Shown: in pieces, positions 26,880 through 35,318 of the stretch
Layout of the letters: each line of letters begins with the position of its first letter
How positions within the stretch are numbered: the first letter of the stretch is position 1
Source: Giardia muris
Lineage: Eukaryota; Fornicata; Diplomonadida; Hexamitidae
Direction: 5' to 3'
Assembly (NCBI GenBank): GCA_006247105.1
Contig: CM016927.1
Coordinates: 1-64,000 of the forward strand
DNA length: 64,000 nucleotides
Translations under genes and position numbers: made by a program
The notes under the pieces: generated by a model
Database searches by the model: none
What the model saw: the letters and a program-made list of their open reading frames with translations, nothing else
Told to the model about the DNA's origin: nothing

Positions 26880-27390
26880 TAGTCGTCGCTCCTTTCAGAG
26901 CACTGGTTGCAGCCATAAGGACAGGTCTTGGAGCTCCCAGCATACCGGGAATGCATTTGGCGCAGGTCAGGACATTGCTGGAGACGGTGCAGGCCCCACA
27001 CCTCGGAACATTCCCTGGGTAATCAACACTCGAGGCAGTGCAGGAGACGCACTTGTTGTCGACGAGAAGCCAGATGCACACGTCTTGCAGGTAAGGCCTT
27101 CTCCAGAACGGCCACCAGGGCTTCATATGCGCAGGTGTCGCAGTTCTCCGTTCGTCGTGTCACTGCAGAGGTGGAGTCTATTTGATGAAGGTGGGCGGAT
27201 CCATTGCTGGCCGACTGACAAAGACCGCCAGTTGCTGATTGGCAGGACTTACCTCCAATCTCCTGCGTCTGAGCGTTGCAGCACCCGTTGAACAGGAAGG
27301 AGGTGCTACTGCCTCCATTGCAGCCCGAGCAGGTCCTCTCCAAGACAGTGCAGTGGTCTGTCGCCTCTACTGGAGTTCCACACTCCATCG
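26880..27390 (-). pseudogene. Degenerate VSP fragment
   Basis: Several minus frames carry VSP-like pieces: CSGCNGGSSTSFLFNGCC (a decayed GGCY motif) with GLCQSASNG near 27230-27340, and CVSCTASS…GNVPRCGACT…LTCAKCIPGM near 26935-27060. The pieces lie in different frames, so there are frameshifts. No transmembrane helix or CRGK tail is left. It is in the same orientation as the main VSP array and next to the kinase relic. Confidence 0.75.
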
Positions 27391-27629
27391 ATGAGGGTTT
27401 GGCCTGTCTCTCTGCACCCCTTATGGCTCCCCAACCCCCTGGTGAGGGTCGGACCCGTTCCCCTCTCGAGGACGAATGGTCTCTGACGAGAGCCGTGCCA
27501 GACGGAGAGAGGGGCCCACCGGCTGTCCCGGGGACGGGTGCACCGATCTGGACGCCCCTCTGTTGTCGAGGGGAGGGGGATGAGAGGGGTCCTCAATTGA
27601 AGAGGAAAGTGAAAACCTGATGTTCAAAA
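27391..27629. other. Spacer upstream of ankyrin-kinase
   Basis: About 240 bases between the VSP relic and the ankyrin-kinase start. The only recognisable element is the A-rich initiator TTCAAAAATG at its end. It does not share the 85-base block found upstream of 9807 and 21207. Confidence 0.5.
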
Positions 27630-29657
27630 ATGTCTCTTACGGCTTTGATGAAAGCGGCCAAGAAGGGAGACCTCGAGGGCGTGAAGAGAAGCATTGGGGA
27701 GCTAGGAAAAAAAGATGAATATGGTGAGACGGCTCTGATGGAGGCTGCATGGATGGGCCATGCCAATTGCATCCCCCTCTTAGAGAAGGAGATTGGGATG
27801 CAGAATAACATTGGATGGACTGCATTGATGTGGGCTGCCCTTAATGGCCACGCAGACTGCGTTCGGCTCCTCCTTTCTGAGGTAGGGAAGCGGACTACGA
27901 AAGAATGGTTCGAATCACCCCCTGGTATGACTGCTCTCATGATAGCAACACACCAGAACCATCCTGAGGTTGTTCAACTCCTCCTTCCCTACGAACAGGG
28001 AATGAAAGACTCTGAAGGTCACACTGCTCAATGGTATGTAGAAAACGGCGATTCAGATGAAAACTTCTCCCAAGTCCGCGAGCTCCTCAAGAACGAGGGC
28101 ATAGAATGTATTGTTCAATTGAATCATGGAACCTCCAACCAAGAACGTGTCAACAAACTTACTACTGGAAACACGTTCCTCAGTAGGGATCTTTCTTTGT
28201 CTAGGAGTGCTCTAGATAAGACAAAACGGGAGCCGCCTCACTCGAACCAAGATGTTTTCCTTCTTAAGCAACAAGTCCAGAAGACTACTGGTAAGGCCAG
28301 CAAAGGCCATAAGATGAACAAAAGTCTTCAGAAAGTATCGATCCAGAGAGCACAAGAGACAGGGAAGCATCCTACTGAGGCAAGGAAGGAGACTTCTTCT
28401 CTCAAAGACCAACTCACTAAGAACAGCGATGATCTCACCTATTCTCACATATATCCCAAAACCCCTCAGGAATGTCTAACGGATTCCGAAGATAGGTTCG
28501 TCTCTAGTCCCGCACGGGAGGACAGCTCTCTCATCTCATCTGCCATCCAGGGAGACCTCAACACACTCCGAAGGCACCTCGACCAGGCGGGACAGAAGGA
28601 CTCCTCAGGCATGACAGCCCTGATGCACGCCGCCTCCCGAGGCCAGACCGAGGTCGTCCGCCTCCTCCGACCCCTCGAGGCCCGCCTCCAGGACGGGAGG
28701 GGATGGACGGCCCTGATGCATGCAGTGAGGGGAGGACACGAGGAGTGCATCGGCCTCCTCCTCCTAGAGAGGGACCTGAAGGACGGGGAGGGCAGGACGG
28801 CAGAGGACGTCGCCAACGGCCTTCCCGACGGGAAGAAGAAGATCACGCCTCTCCTCAGAAGGAAGGTCCAGCTCCCCGACCTTCCCGATGAGCTCTCGTC
28901 CTTCCAGCTTACGGGGAGGCTCGGAAGGGGGGCCTTCGGGACCGTCTTCTCCGCCTGGTCCGAGGAGCACGGGAACTGCGCCCTGAAGGTCGTCGAGTAC
29001 GAGGAGATGGAGAGGACGATCGTCGACTCCCTCCGAAGGGAGATGGGGACCATCCCCTCCCTCGAGCACTCCCACGTCCTCCGCTACCACCGGGTGCACG
29101 ACGACCCGGACAACGGGACCGCCTACCTCGTGATGGACTGGTGCTCCGGGACGCTCCTCGACGAGGTCCGGGGGCGCGGGGAGAGGGGAGAGCCCTTCAG
29201 GGACGAGGAGGTGTGGAGATGCCTTCGGGAGATGGCGAGCGGTCTTGCCTACCTCCACGAGAGGGGGCTCGTCCACAGAGACCTGAAGCCGGGGAACATC
29301 TTCCTTGCTCCAAATGGAAGGCTCGTCCTCGCAGACTTCGGACTCGTTCGAGATGCCGCCAGGTCTCGCCAGATGAGCACGGTCGTAGGGACGGAGCTCT
29401 ACATGGCCCCTGAGCTCTATGATCCGGAGCCGCAGTACTCCTTCCCGGTCGACGTCTGGGCCCTGGGGGTGATTGGATATGAGATGTGCACTGGGAGGCT
29501 TCCTTTCCCCGGTAAGATCGCTATCTCTAAGGAAGAGCCCCCAGCCATCGAGGGAAGGGGTGAGCTTGGTCCCCTCATCTCCCGGATGCTCTCAAAGAAT
29601 CCCAAAGATCGTCCGACAGCACAAGCTGTTCTAGAAGAGGCAGAATGGTACGGGTGA
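27630..29657 (+). CDS. Ankyrin protein with NEK-like Ser/Thr kinase domain
   Basis: 675 residues. Ankyrin repeats span about 1-160, a Lys/Ser-rich, weakly coiled-coil linker 165-290, a second ankyrin block about 297-395, and a protein kinase domain about 425-675. All catalytic motifs are intact: glycine loop GRGAFG (432-437), K453, HRD (549-551), DFG (569-571), APE in YMAPEL, and the RPTAQAVL subdomain XI. It therefore should be an active kinase, unlike its paralogue at 23424-25901, with which it shares an almost identical second ankyrin block. The start ATG at 27630 follows TTCAAAAATG. In Giardia, NEK kinases are commonly tied to the cytoskeleton, flagella and cell cycle; the substrate cannot be told from sequence. 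Confidence 0.93.
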   Translation: MSLTALMKAAKKGDLEGVKRSIGELGKKDEYGETALMEAAWMGHANCIPLLEKEIGMQNNIGWTALMWAALNGHADCVRLLLSEVGKRTTKEWFESPPGMTALMIATHQNHPEVVQLLLPYEQGMKDSEGHTAQWYVENGDSDENFSQVRELLKNEGIECIVQLNHGTSNQERVNKLTTGNTFLSRDLSLSRSALDKTKREPPHSNQDVFLLKQQVQKTTGKASKGHKMNKSLQKVSIQRAQETGKHPTEARKETSSLKDQLTKNSDDLTYSHIYPKTPQECLTDSEDRFVSSPAREDSSLISSAIQGDLNTLRRHLDQAGQKDSSGMTALMHAASRGQTEVVRLLRPLEARLQDGRGWTALMHAVRGGHEECIGLLLLERDLKDGEGRTAEDVANGLPDGKKKITPLLRRKVQLPDLPDELSSFQLTGRLGRGAFGTVFSAWSEEHGNCALKVVEYEEMERTIVDSLRREMGTIPSLEHSHVLRYHRVHDDPDNGTAYLVMDWCSGTLLDEVRGRGERGEPFRDEEVWRCLREMASGLAYLHERGLVHRDLKPGNIFLAPNGRLVLADFGLVRDAARSRQMSTVVGTELYMAPELYDPEPQYSFPVDVWALGVIGYEMCTGRLPFPGKIAISKEEPPAIEGRGELGPLISRMLSKNPKDRPTAQAVLEEAEWYG

Positions 29658-29996
29658 CGAGTATTGGAAGGGTGGTCGGCTCCTGAGAGTCGTGACCTAC
29701 GTCCTGATGATGGAGACCCAAGGGCTTCAACGAGTAGGCCTGGAGAGGGTCTCCAGGAGAGGGAGTCCTTCCCATCAGTCCGGTGGATGAGCACAGGACA
29801 GAAAGTGAAGTTAGAGGCTTCTCTCCTCGTTCTCTAGAGAGGGGCGAGGGATCCTACGCAGTCACTCCTCATCCCCTCTGGAGATGCCTGTATGTCCTCA
29901 TCCATTGGGTATTCCCGGCCTCTGGACCCACCGAGAAGCATCGAAGTGTGTATGTGGGCGTTCTCCGGTCCAACAGCCCAAACAGATTCACTTCAT
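29658..29996. other. Tail-to-tail spacer, nothing recognised
   Basis: 339 bases between the stops of two convergent genes. I see no open frame with a plausible start, no tRNA-like B box and no repeat. A hairpin-prone segment lies near 29818-29845 (CTCCTCGTTCTCTAGAGAGGGGCGAGG). Confidence 0.4.
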
Positions 29997-31877
29997 TCAC
30001 ATGATCCCGTGCGTGTCCTTGTAGGCTTTGATGTCCTCGAGGATCGTCCTGCGGTTTAGCTCAGCGGCCCAATCTTCGGGTGTCTTTCCGAAGGAATCTG
30101 AGATATCGAGTTCCGCACTGAAGAGCTTTTGCGCGACGTTCCTCCGGTTGAACTTGACCGCGAGGATGAGGGCCGTCGAGCCGTCGTAGGCCTGCATCCT
30201 TTGCTCGTGCTCCAAGAGCTGGGAGACGCACTCGTAGTGGCCATTCGAGGCCGCAGCCATGAGTGCCGTCCCACCATCCCGTGGCCTGGAGAGGCGCTTC
30301 TCAGAAGGAATCAGGAGGGCGACTATCTCACGAAGCCCGTAAGACGCGGCATACATCAGGGCTGACATCCCGTCGTAGTCCGTCATCCCGCTCTCACGGG
30401 GCGCGAGCTCACGAACACAGCCGAAGTGATTGCGCTCGGTCGCGCAGATGAGGGCCGTCTTCCCGCGGTTGTTAACCTGAGTTGCCTGACCGATAAGGAC
30501 GCGGACCGCGTTGATGTCGTTGTTCTTCGCCGCGACGATCAGCTCTGTGTCACCGTTCGGGTAGCGCTTCGTATCCGGATTGAAGACATAGTTCTCTTCG
30601 TTTGCCTTCGAGCCTGTCGTCGAAAGGTGAATATCTCCGCCTGTGGGCATTGTATCACCGATATTCTCAAGAGTATCTCGTAGTTCAGCAACTGCTCTTG
30701 CCTTGGTCGCAGTTTGTTGAAGTTGCCCGGCTAGGCGCGCACTTTCTGCGAGAGCAGCACCCTGTGCAGCAGCTTGGGCTGCTACTACCGATGAGAGATA
30801 AGTCTGGGGGAAAATGAGAGGGTTTGCAAGCGAGAGTTGGGACGCCGTAAGTGCAGCGGCCGTCTGTGCCATGGGGTTGAAGGGGTTGAGAGCTGCATTC
30901 TGGAGGGCCGCCGCCTGAATGGTGCTACGGGTGATCGTGTCTGCAGTCAGTGCCGCCTGGGCTTGAGCCTGGGCCATTGTCTTGCTTGCGGTGAGGTGCT
31001 GGACCGCAGCGGCGGTAGTAGCCAACTGGGCTGCCGTAGCCGCAGAGCCTCCATAGCCGAGCTGCGAGGCGGTCAGGGCATTGAGTGTCGGAGAGACACC
31101 TGCTACTGCCATTTCTCCTGCGATACGGGAGGAGAGGAGAGCCCCATCGGTCGCTCCGAGGCCGGCGTAGACGGGGGTAAGGGTAGATGCGGCGAGAGCC
31201 GCAGTCGTCGCCGCTGCCTGGGTCTGTGCGGCAATATTACCGACAGCGAGCTGGGCGACCATGCTATTCGTCGCGGCCTGCATCTGAGCGGCAGTGTTAA
31301 GGGCACTAACGGCGGCCTGAAGCTCGGTGCGGTGATTACGGATTGTATTCGCAAGGGTATGAAATCCGGCCGAGGCGGCATGAGCCGCGGCCTTCTCGAG
31401 CTGGACGGGTGTCCATTCACCTCCATACTTGAGGATTGTTGTGGCGGAACCGAGATCACCAAGCTCTCCCGCGAGGTCAAGGGCGGTCATCCCACGGCGG
31501 TCGGTCTTGTCGCGAAGGAGTGCGCTGATGTACGGGATGCTATCTATGAGGTGGTGCTGGACGGCGAAGTGAAGCGGTGTCGCATCGTCACGCAAGCGAT
31601 AGAACGCCTCGAATTGCGCAAGGACCGCAACGGCGGTGAGGGCCTTCGCCCGCATGGCGATAAGGAGCGCATTCTCGCCGCTCGCGTTGAAAAGACCCTT
31701 CTCGACCGGAGCTAGGATTTGACAGATGTGTGCCTGGTTGTTCGCGGCCGCCTTCATGAGCCCGGTCGAGCCATCCCTATCGACGCTCCTCGCGAACGCC
31801 TGGGAGGCGAGAGACACCGAGACAGCGTCCCCAAGGGCGATGGCGCTGAACCAATCCGACTTGCTCGTTATCGGCAT
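29997..31877 (-). CDS. Ankyrin protein with Ala/Gln-rich central domain
   Basis: 626 residues with the start at ATG 31877, chosen because CGTCGAAAAAATG provides the A-rich initiator; an open extension to 31991 would overlap the upstream neighbour. The N-terminus (SDWFSAI…) with ankyrin repeats to about 185 matches the first parts of the next genes (31916-33748 and 35319-37268). Residues about 195-405 are a low-complexity Ala/Gln/Thr/Leu-rich region (AAQTQAAATTAALAAS, TMAQAQAQAALTAD), probably helical. Ankyrin repeats resume about 450-620. There is no catalytic domain. The three paralogues in a row suggest a local gene family. The role is presumably in structural or scaffolding assemblies. Confidence 0.88.
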   Translation of the reverse strand: MPITSKSDWFSAIALGDAVSVSLASQAFARSVDRDGSTGLMKAAANNQAHICQILAPVEKGLFNASGENALLIAMRAKALTAVAVLAQFEAFYRLRDDATPLHFAVQHHLIDSIPYISALLRDKTDRRGMTALDLAGELGDLGSATTILKYGGEWTPVQLEKAAAHAASAGFHTLANTIRNHRTELQAAVSALNTAAQMQAATNSMVAQLAVGNIAAQTQAAATTAALAASTLTPVYAGLGATDGALLSSRIAGEMAVAGVSPTLNALTASQLGYGGSAATAAQLATTAAAVQHLTASKTMAQAQAQAALTADTITRSTIQAAALQNAALNPFNPMAQTAAALTASQLSLANPLIFPQTYLSSVVAAQAAAQGAALAESARLAGQLQQTATKARAVAELRDTLENIGDTMPTGGDIHLSTTGSKANEENYVFNPDTKRYPNGDTELIVAAKNNDINAVRVLIGQATQVNNRGKTALICATERNHFGCVRELAPRESGMTDYDGMSALMYAASYGLREIVALLIPSEKRLSRPRDGGTALMAAASNGHYECVSQLLEHEQRMQAYDGSTALILAVKFNRRNVAQKLFSAELDISDSFGKTPEDWAAELNRRTILEDIKAYKDTHGIM

Positions 31878-31915
31878 TTTTTCGACGCGCACACTCCACG
31901 TATTTACACGTGCTT

Positions 31916-33748
31916 TCATGGGGCGAATGGAATGAGCGGGGTTCTGTCCATATAGGCGAGGATGATGGCGCGGTCGAAGCGGATAGCCCACTCGCGGGGC
32001 GTCGTCCCATCTCCGTCTGGAATTGAGCCCTCATAAGCCCAGAGGTAGATTGCGCAACGGCGCTTGTCATTCTTGATGGCCTCGATGAGAGCAGTCGTCC
32101 CCTCATTGTTGCGAAGCCCCGCCTCATATTTGGCGAGGATGTCAACGCAATCGATATTACCCGCGGAGGCTGCAATCATGAGCGCAGTCCAGCCATCAGT
32201 CGTACGTTGAAGGCGTTGCTCGTGCGAGATCAAGGACGCGACGGTCAGGGGCTGGTTGAGGCGTGCCGCAAGCATCATCCCTGTGATTCCCACCTTGTCT
32301 TGAATTCCGGCTTCTCGGAGAACGAGATCTCGGATGATAGCGGTCTGATTGCGCTCTATCGCGTGCATCAGTGCGGTACGGCCCTGAGGATCCTGCTCGC
32401 AAGCTTGCTCAACAAGGAATGCACGCGCCCGAGGAAGATCCCCGCTCTTGACTGCCAAGATCAAATCAGACTCGGCAGGTCGCGAGGTCGGCTGTATACT
32501 GATGGCGCGGGTCAGCGCTCTACACTCGCGGATTGCTGCCTGCTTCATCCCTCCAACCCTACTTGGGGAGACCATATAGTCGCGCCCATAATGACTGCGG
32601 ACATGTGCATAAGCGGAGCGCGACGTGGAACGGGAGCTCTGTCGCCCATCCCGTGTGGGAGTTGCGACGGACGTTGGGGCTTGAGTACTCAGAAGCATAT
32701 CGTTAAAGAAGGTCGTAGCAACCCGGTCATGCGGGGAGACGAAAGCCTGTGGTGTGCTAGTGGAGGCCAGCTGCGAGGTCCCAAGTCCTGAGGGAGTCAT
32801 AACCTGGGTACGTAAAGATTCGTTCTGGGCGCGAAGAGAACGCATCTCGGCCTCAAGGGCCAAGATCTTTGACTGCGCGCTATGAAGCTCCAGATCTGCG
32901 TTCTGGTTAGGCCCTGTCGGACGAGGTAAGTCCACTTGGACCGGCTGCTGCATGGGTACAAACTCTTGGCCCGGAGTGGAAACCAAGTCCCCATCAATTG
33001 AGGAGCTTGAGCTCCTAAGAGAGCTGGACCCGCTTTTCGAGCTCTCATCAGCCATGCGTGCCGAGCATTCGGCCTTGGCCATCGCGATCTCGGAGGCGGT
33101 GCGCATCGCAAGGCTTGAATGGTTATACATCTCCCCAATAAGAGAGGACGCGCTACCAGTAGGAGGTCCCCCTAACCGTTGGGCATTTAGAGAGCAGAAG
33201 TATCGGGAGACGATAGACGGTATCCCTTTAACGGCCGCCAGCTGACCAGCCGCACGTGCATATTCCATGGCCGAGTCAATGCTTTCCTGTGGATAGGGCT
33301 GACCCGTGACAACCAGAGTCTGTATCGCTGCGAGAGAACCAAGCTGGGCAGCCAAGTCTAAAGGTGTACGACCCTCAGCGTCGCGAATGAATTTGTACTG
33401 GGAAGCGAGGAGTGGGACCGCCTCAAGGACGCTGAAACGGATTGCCGCGGGTAGTGGAAGTTCTCCATTGGAGAGGGGAAGGTTTCCTTCAAGATCTGCA
33501 AGGACTTTGACACACCCAATGCTATGGGTCTTGATGGCAATCTCCATGGCGGTCTCGCCGCGTGCGTTGCGCATCCCAGCCTCGAGTCGCGCCAGAATCT
33601 CCGCACACCGCTCAGAGTTCGCTGCCGCCGCTTGCATCAGTCCCGAATCGCCATTCTCGTCAATCGCGCGCGCAAATTGAGAGGCGTGTGCGGCGACGAC
33701 GGTCTCGTCATCACGGGTGATCGCCGCAAACCACTCGGTCACGTTCAT
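31916..33748 (-). CDS. Ankyrin protein, paralogue with Ser-rich/coiled middle
   Basis: 610 residues, start ATG 33748 after CGCAAAATTCA. The N-terminus VTEWFAAI plus four or five ankyrin repeats (to about 190) parallels the genes on both sides. The middle (about 200-420) is Ser/Thr/Gln-rich with a short coiled coil around SKILALEAEMRSLRAQNESL. A second ankyrin region (about 430-610) contains GRTALMHAIERN and GWTALMIAASAGN units. The gene stops 38 bases before the start of the next minus-strand gene (31877), so the spacer between them must hold both a 3' end and a promoter. No enzyme motif is present. Confidence 0.88.
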   Translation of the reverse strand: MNVTEWFAAITRDDETVVAAHASQFARAIDENGDSGLMQAAAANSERCAEILARLEAGMRNARGETAMEIAIKTHSIGCVKVLADLEGNLPLSNGELPLPAAIRFSVLEAVPLLASQYKFIRDAEGRTPLDLAAQLGSLAAIQTLVVTGQPYPQESIDSAMEYARAAGQLAAVKGIPSIVSRYFCSLNAQRLGGPPTGSASSLIGEMYNHSSLAMRTASEIAMAKAECSARMADESSKSGSSSLRSSSSSIDGDLVSTPGQEFVPMQQPVQVDLPRPTGPNQNADLELHSAQSKILALEAEMRSLRAQNESLRTQVMTPSGLGTSQLASTSTPQAFVSPHDRVATTFFNDMLLSTQAPTSVATPTRDGRQSSRSTSRSAYAHVRSHYGRDYMVSPSRVGGMKQAAIRECRALTRAISIQPTSRPAESDLILAVKSGDLPRARAFLVEQACEQDPQGRTALMHAIERNQTAIIRDLVLREAGIQDKVGITGMMLAARLNQPLTVASLISHEQRLQRTTDGWTALMIAASAGNIDCVDILAKYEAGLRNNEGTTALIEAIKNDKRRCAIYLWAYEGSIPDGDGTTPREWAIRFDRAIILAYMDRTPLIPFAP

Positions 33749-33772
33749 TGAATTTTGCGTTTACTTCACCCC

Positions 33773-35146
33773 TCATTTGCGTCCCTTTGGCGATTTCCCA
33801 CGCTTCGGGGACTTCGCCCGCGGAGACTTCGCTCGGGGCTCGAGCATGGCGGCCAGATGCTCATGGCCGGTCTCGAGGGCGAAGTCGACCGCCCGCTTCC
33901 CCGCCACTGTGGTCATATCTCCTTCCTTCTTCAGAAGCATCTTGCAGAGCTTCTCGTTTCCCCTCGACGCGGCCCACATGAGGGCGGTCGTCCCGTCATT
34001 CTTCTGCATCCCCGCCTCTTTGATGAAGAGCTTCGCGCATTGCTCGTCATCGTTGGCACAGGCGCTCATCAGACAAGTCCAGCCATCATCCTTCGTACAG
34101 CGCAGCTCCTTCGAGGCGATCTTCTTGGCCATGTCATGCCGCCGATGGGCGACAAGGCTCATGGAGGCGGTCCACCCGTTAGTGGCTTGAATCCCCGCCT
34201 CATGCTTCGCGAGGAGGTTGAACACCTGGGGAGACCCCCACTCCGCCGCAATCATCAGGGCCGTCAGTCCGGTCTGAGACTTGAGTCCGGCCTCGTCGGG
34301 AATGAGGAGCTTCGCGATCTCGTCGTCGTCGTTCCTGGCGGCGATCATTAGGGCTGTGTATCCATCGACGCGGCGCATCCCGGCCTCGTGTCCGAGAAGC
34401 ATCTCCGTTGCGTCGTAGCTCCGCCTCGCCACGGCGTCCATCAGAGCGGTCGAGCCATCTCTACGTTGCATCCCAGACTCTTTTGGGATGAGGAGCTCGA
34501 TACACTCCGTATTCGCCGTGTGGGCGGCAAGCATCAACGCCGTCACTCCCCCCGCCGCAGATCGGCCGCCCTCGACGTGGATCAGCTGCCGGACCGCCTG
34601 GACGTCGTTGTGCAAGACGGCCTTCATGAGACTCGTATACCCTACCTCGGCGGCAGGCGAGGAGAGGTTCGAGGAGTCGAGGGGGATGCTCACGACGTTG
34701 TCGTGGACCGGGCTCGAGACGGCGGGAGTTGTGCCTGTCTGGCCTATAAGGTGGTTTGGGTTAACGGGCCCGAAAATCGAATCGTTACTGGTGGCGAGCC
34801 CCGAGTCCCCCGCGGCCGTCTTGTAGGCGTGCATCGCCGGCCCCGGTGGAAGAGAAGGACTGGAGGTCGTCGGGGGTCCGAGGCACGGATCCGACCCTCC
34901 GACTAGGATCTCCGTAGACACTTGTTGCACGTTCCGGGGCGGGCCTCCCGCGAAGGTCGATGGCATAATCGGAAGCCCCGAGCTGGTTGCGCCTGGGATG
35001 TATTGCATCTGTGTGGCGACGCTCTGCGGCGAGAAAGAGCCTCTTGCCGCCGCTAGCGGGGACTGAAGGGCCGCCTGCGCGCTGAACGAATAGCCAGACC
35101 CGGGAATTTGCTGTGACATTGGAGTAGTCGGTTGTGATGGATACAT
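33773..35146 (-). CDS. Ankyrin protein with disordered N-terminus and basic SPK tail
   Basis: 457 residues with ATG 35146, preceded by CCCAAAAAATATG; a longer frame up to 35287 is open but has no initiator. Residues 1-165 are Ser/Pro/Thr/Gly-rich and probably disordered. About eight ankyrin repeats follow (168-435) with units such as GYTALMIAARNDDDEI and GTTALMWAASRGN. The C-terminus is a basic repeat of R/K-x-K-S-P type (RAKSPRAKSPKRGKSPKG), a possible microtubule- or nucleic-acid-binding tail and CDK-type phosphorylation target. It is divergently paired with the gene at 35319. No catalytic domain. Confidence 0.88.
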   Translation of the reverse strand: MYPSQPTTPMSQQIPGSGYSFSAQAALQSPLAAARGSFSPQSVATQMQYIPGATSSGLPIMPSTFAGGPPRNVQQVSTEILVGGSDPCLGPPTTSSPSLPPGPAMHAYKTAAGDSGLATSNDSIFGPVNPNHLIGQTGTTPAVSSPVHDNVVSIPLDSSNLSSPAAEVGYTSLMKAVLHNDVQAVRQLIHVEGGRSAAGGVTALMLAAHTANTECIELLIPKESGMQRRDGSTALMDAVARRSYDATEMLLGHEAGMRRVDGYTALMIAARNDDDEIAKLLIPDEAGLKSQTGLTALMIAAEWGSPQVFNLLAKHEAGIQATNGWTASMSLVAHRRHDMAKKIASKELRCTKDDGWTCLMSACANDDEQCAKLFIKEAGMQKNDGTTALMWAASRGNEKLCKMLLKKEGDMTTVAGKRAVDFALETGHEHLAAMLEPRAKSPRAKSPKRGKSPKGRK

Positions 35147-35318
35147 ATTTTTTGGGCTTCTGCGCGCAGAAGCACGAATCCGCGGCCTGGAGTCCTCATA
35201 ACGGGGTCCCAGTGCTCCAGGGTGCCTCTCTATGGGACGGTGGGTCGACTGGGATGAACCTTTCGTCCCTCGTAGTCCGCGCGCCAAAAAACTACGTCGT
35301 TTTACGTCGCGAAACGTA
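35147..35318. promoter_or_regulatory. Bidirectional promoter region, ankyrin pair
   Basis: 172 bases separate the starts of the divergent ankyrin genes. The minus-strand start has CCCAAAAAAT directly before its ATG. The plus-strand start has the AT-rich stretches CGCCAAAAAACTACG and TCGCGAAACGTA within 35 bases of its ATG. This fits the known short AT-rich initiators of Giardia. Confidence 0.6.

Noticed and set aside
29997..31991. Longer N-terminus for the ankyrin gene up to 31991
   Set aside because: It would overlap the upstream gene by 76 bases, and its extra 38 residues are unlike the paralogues; the ATG at 31877 follows GAAAAA.
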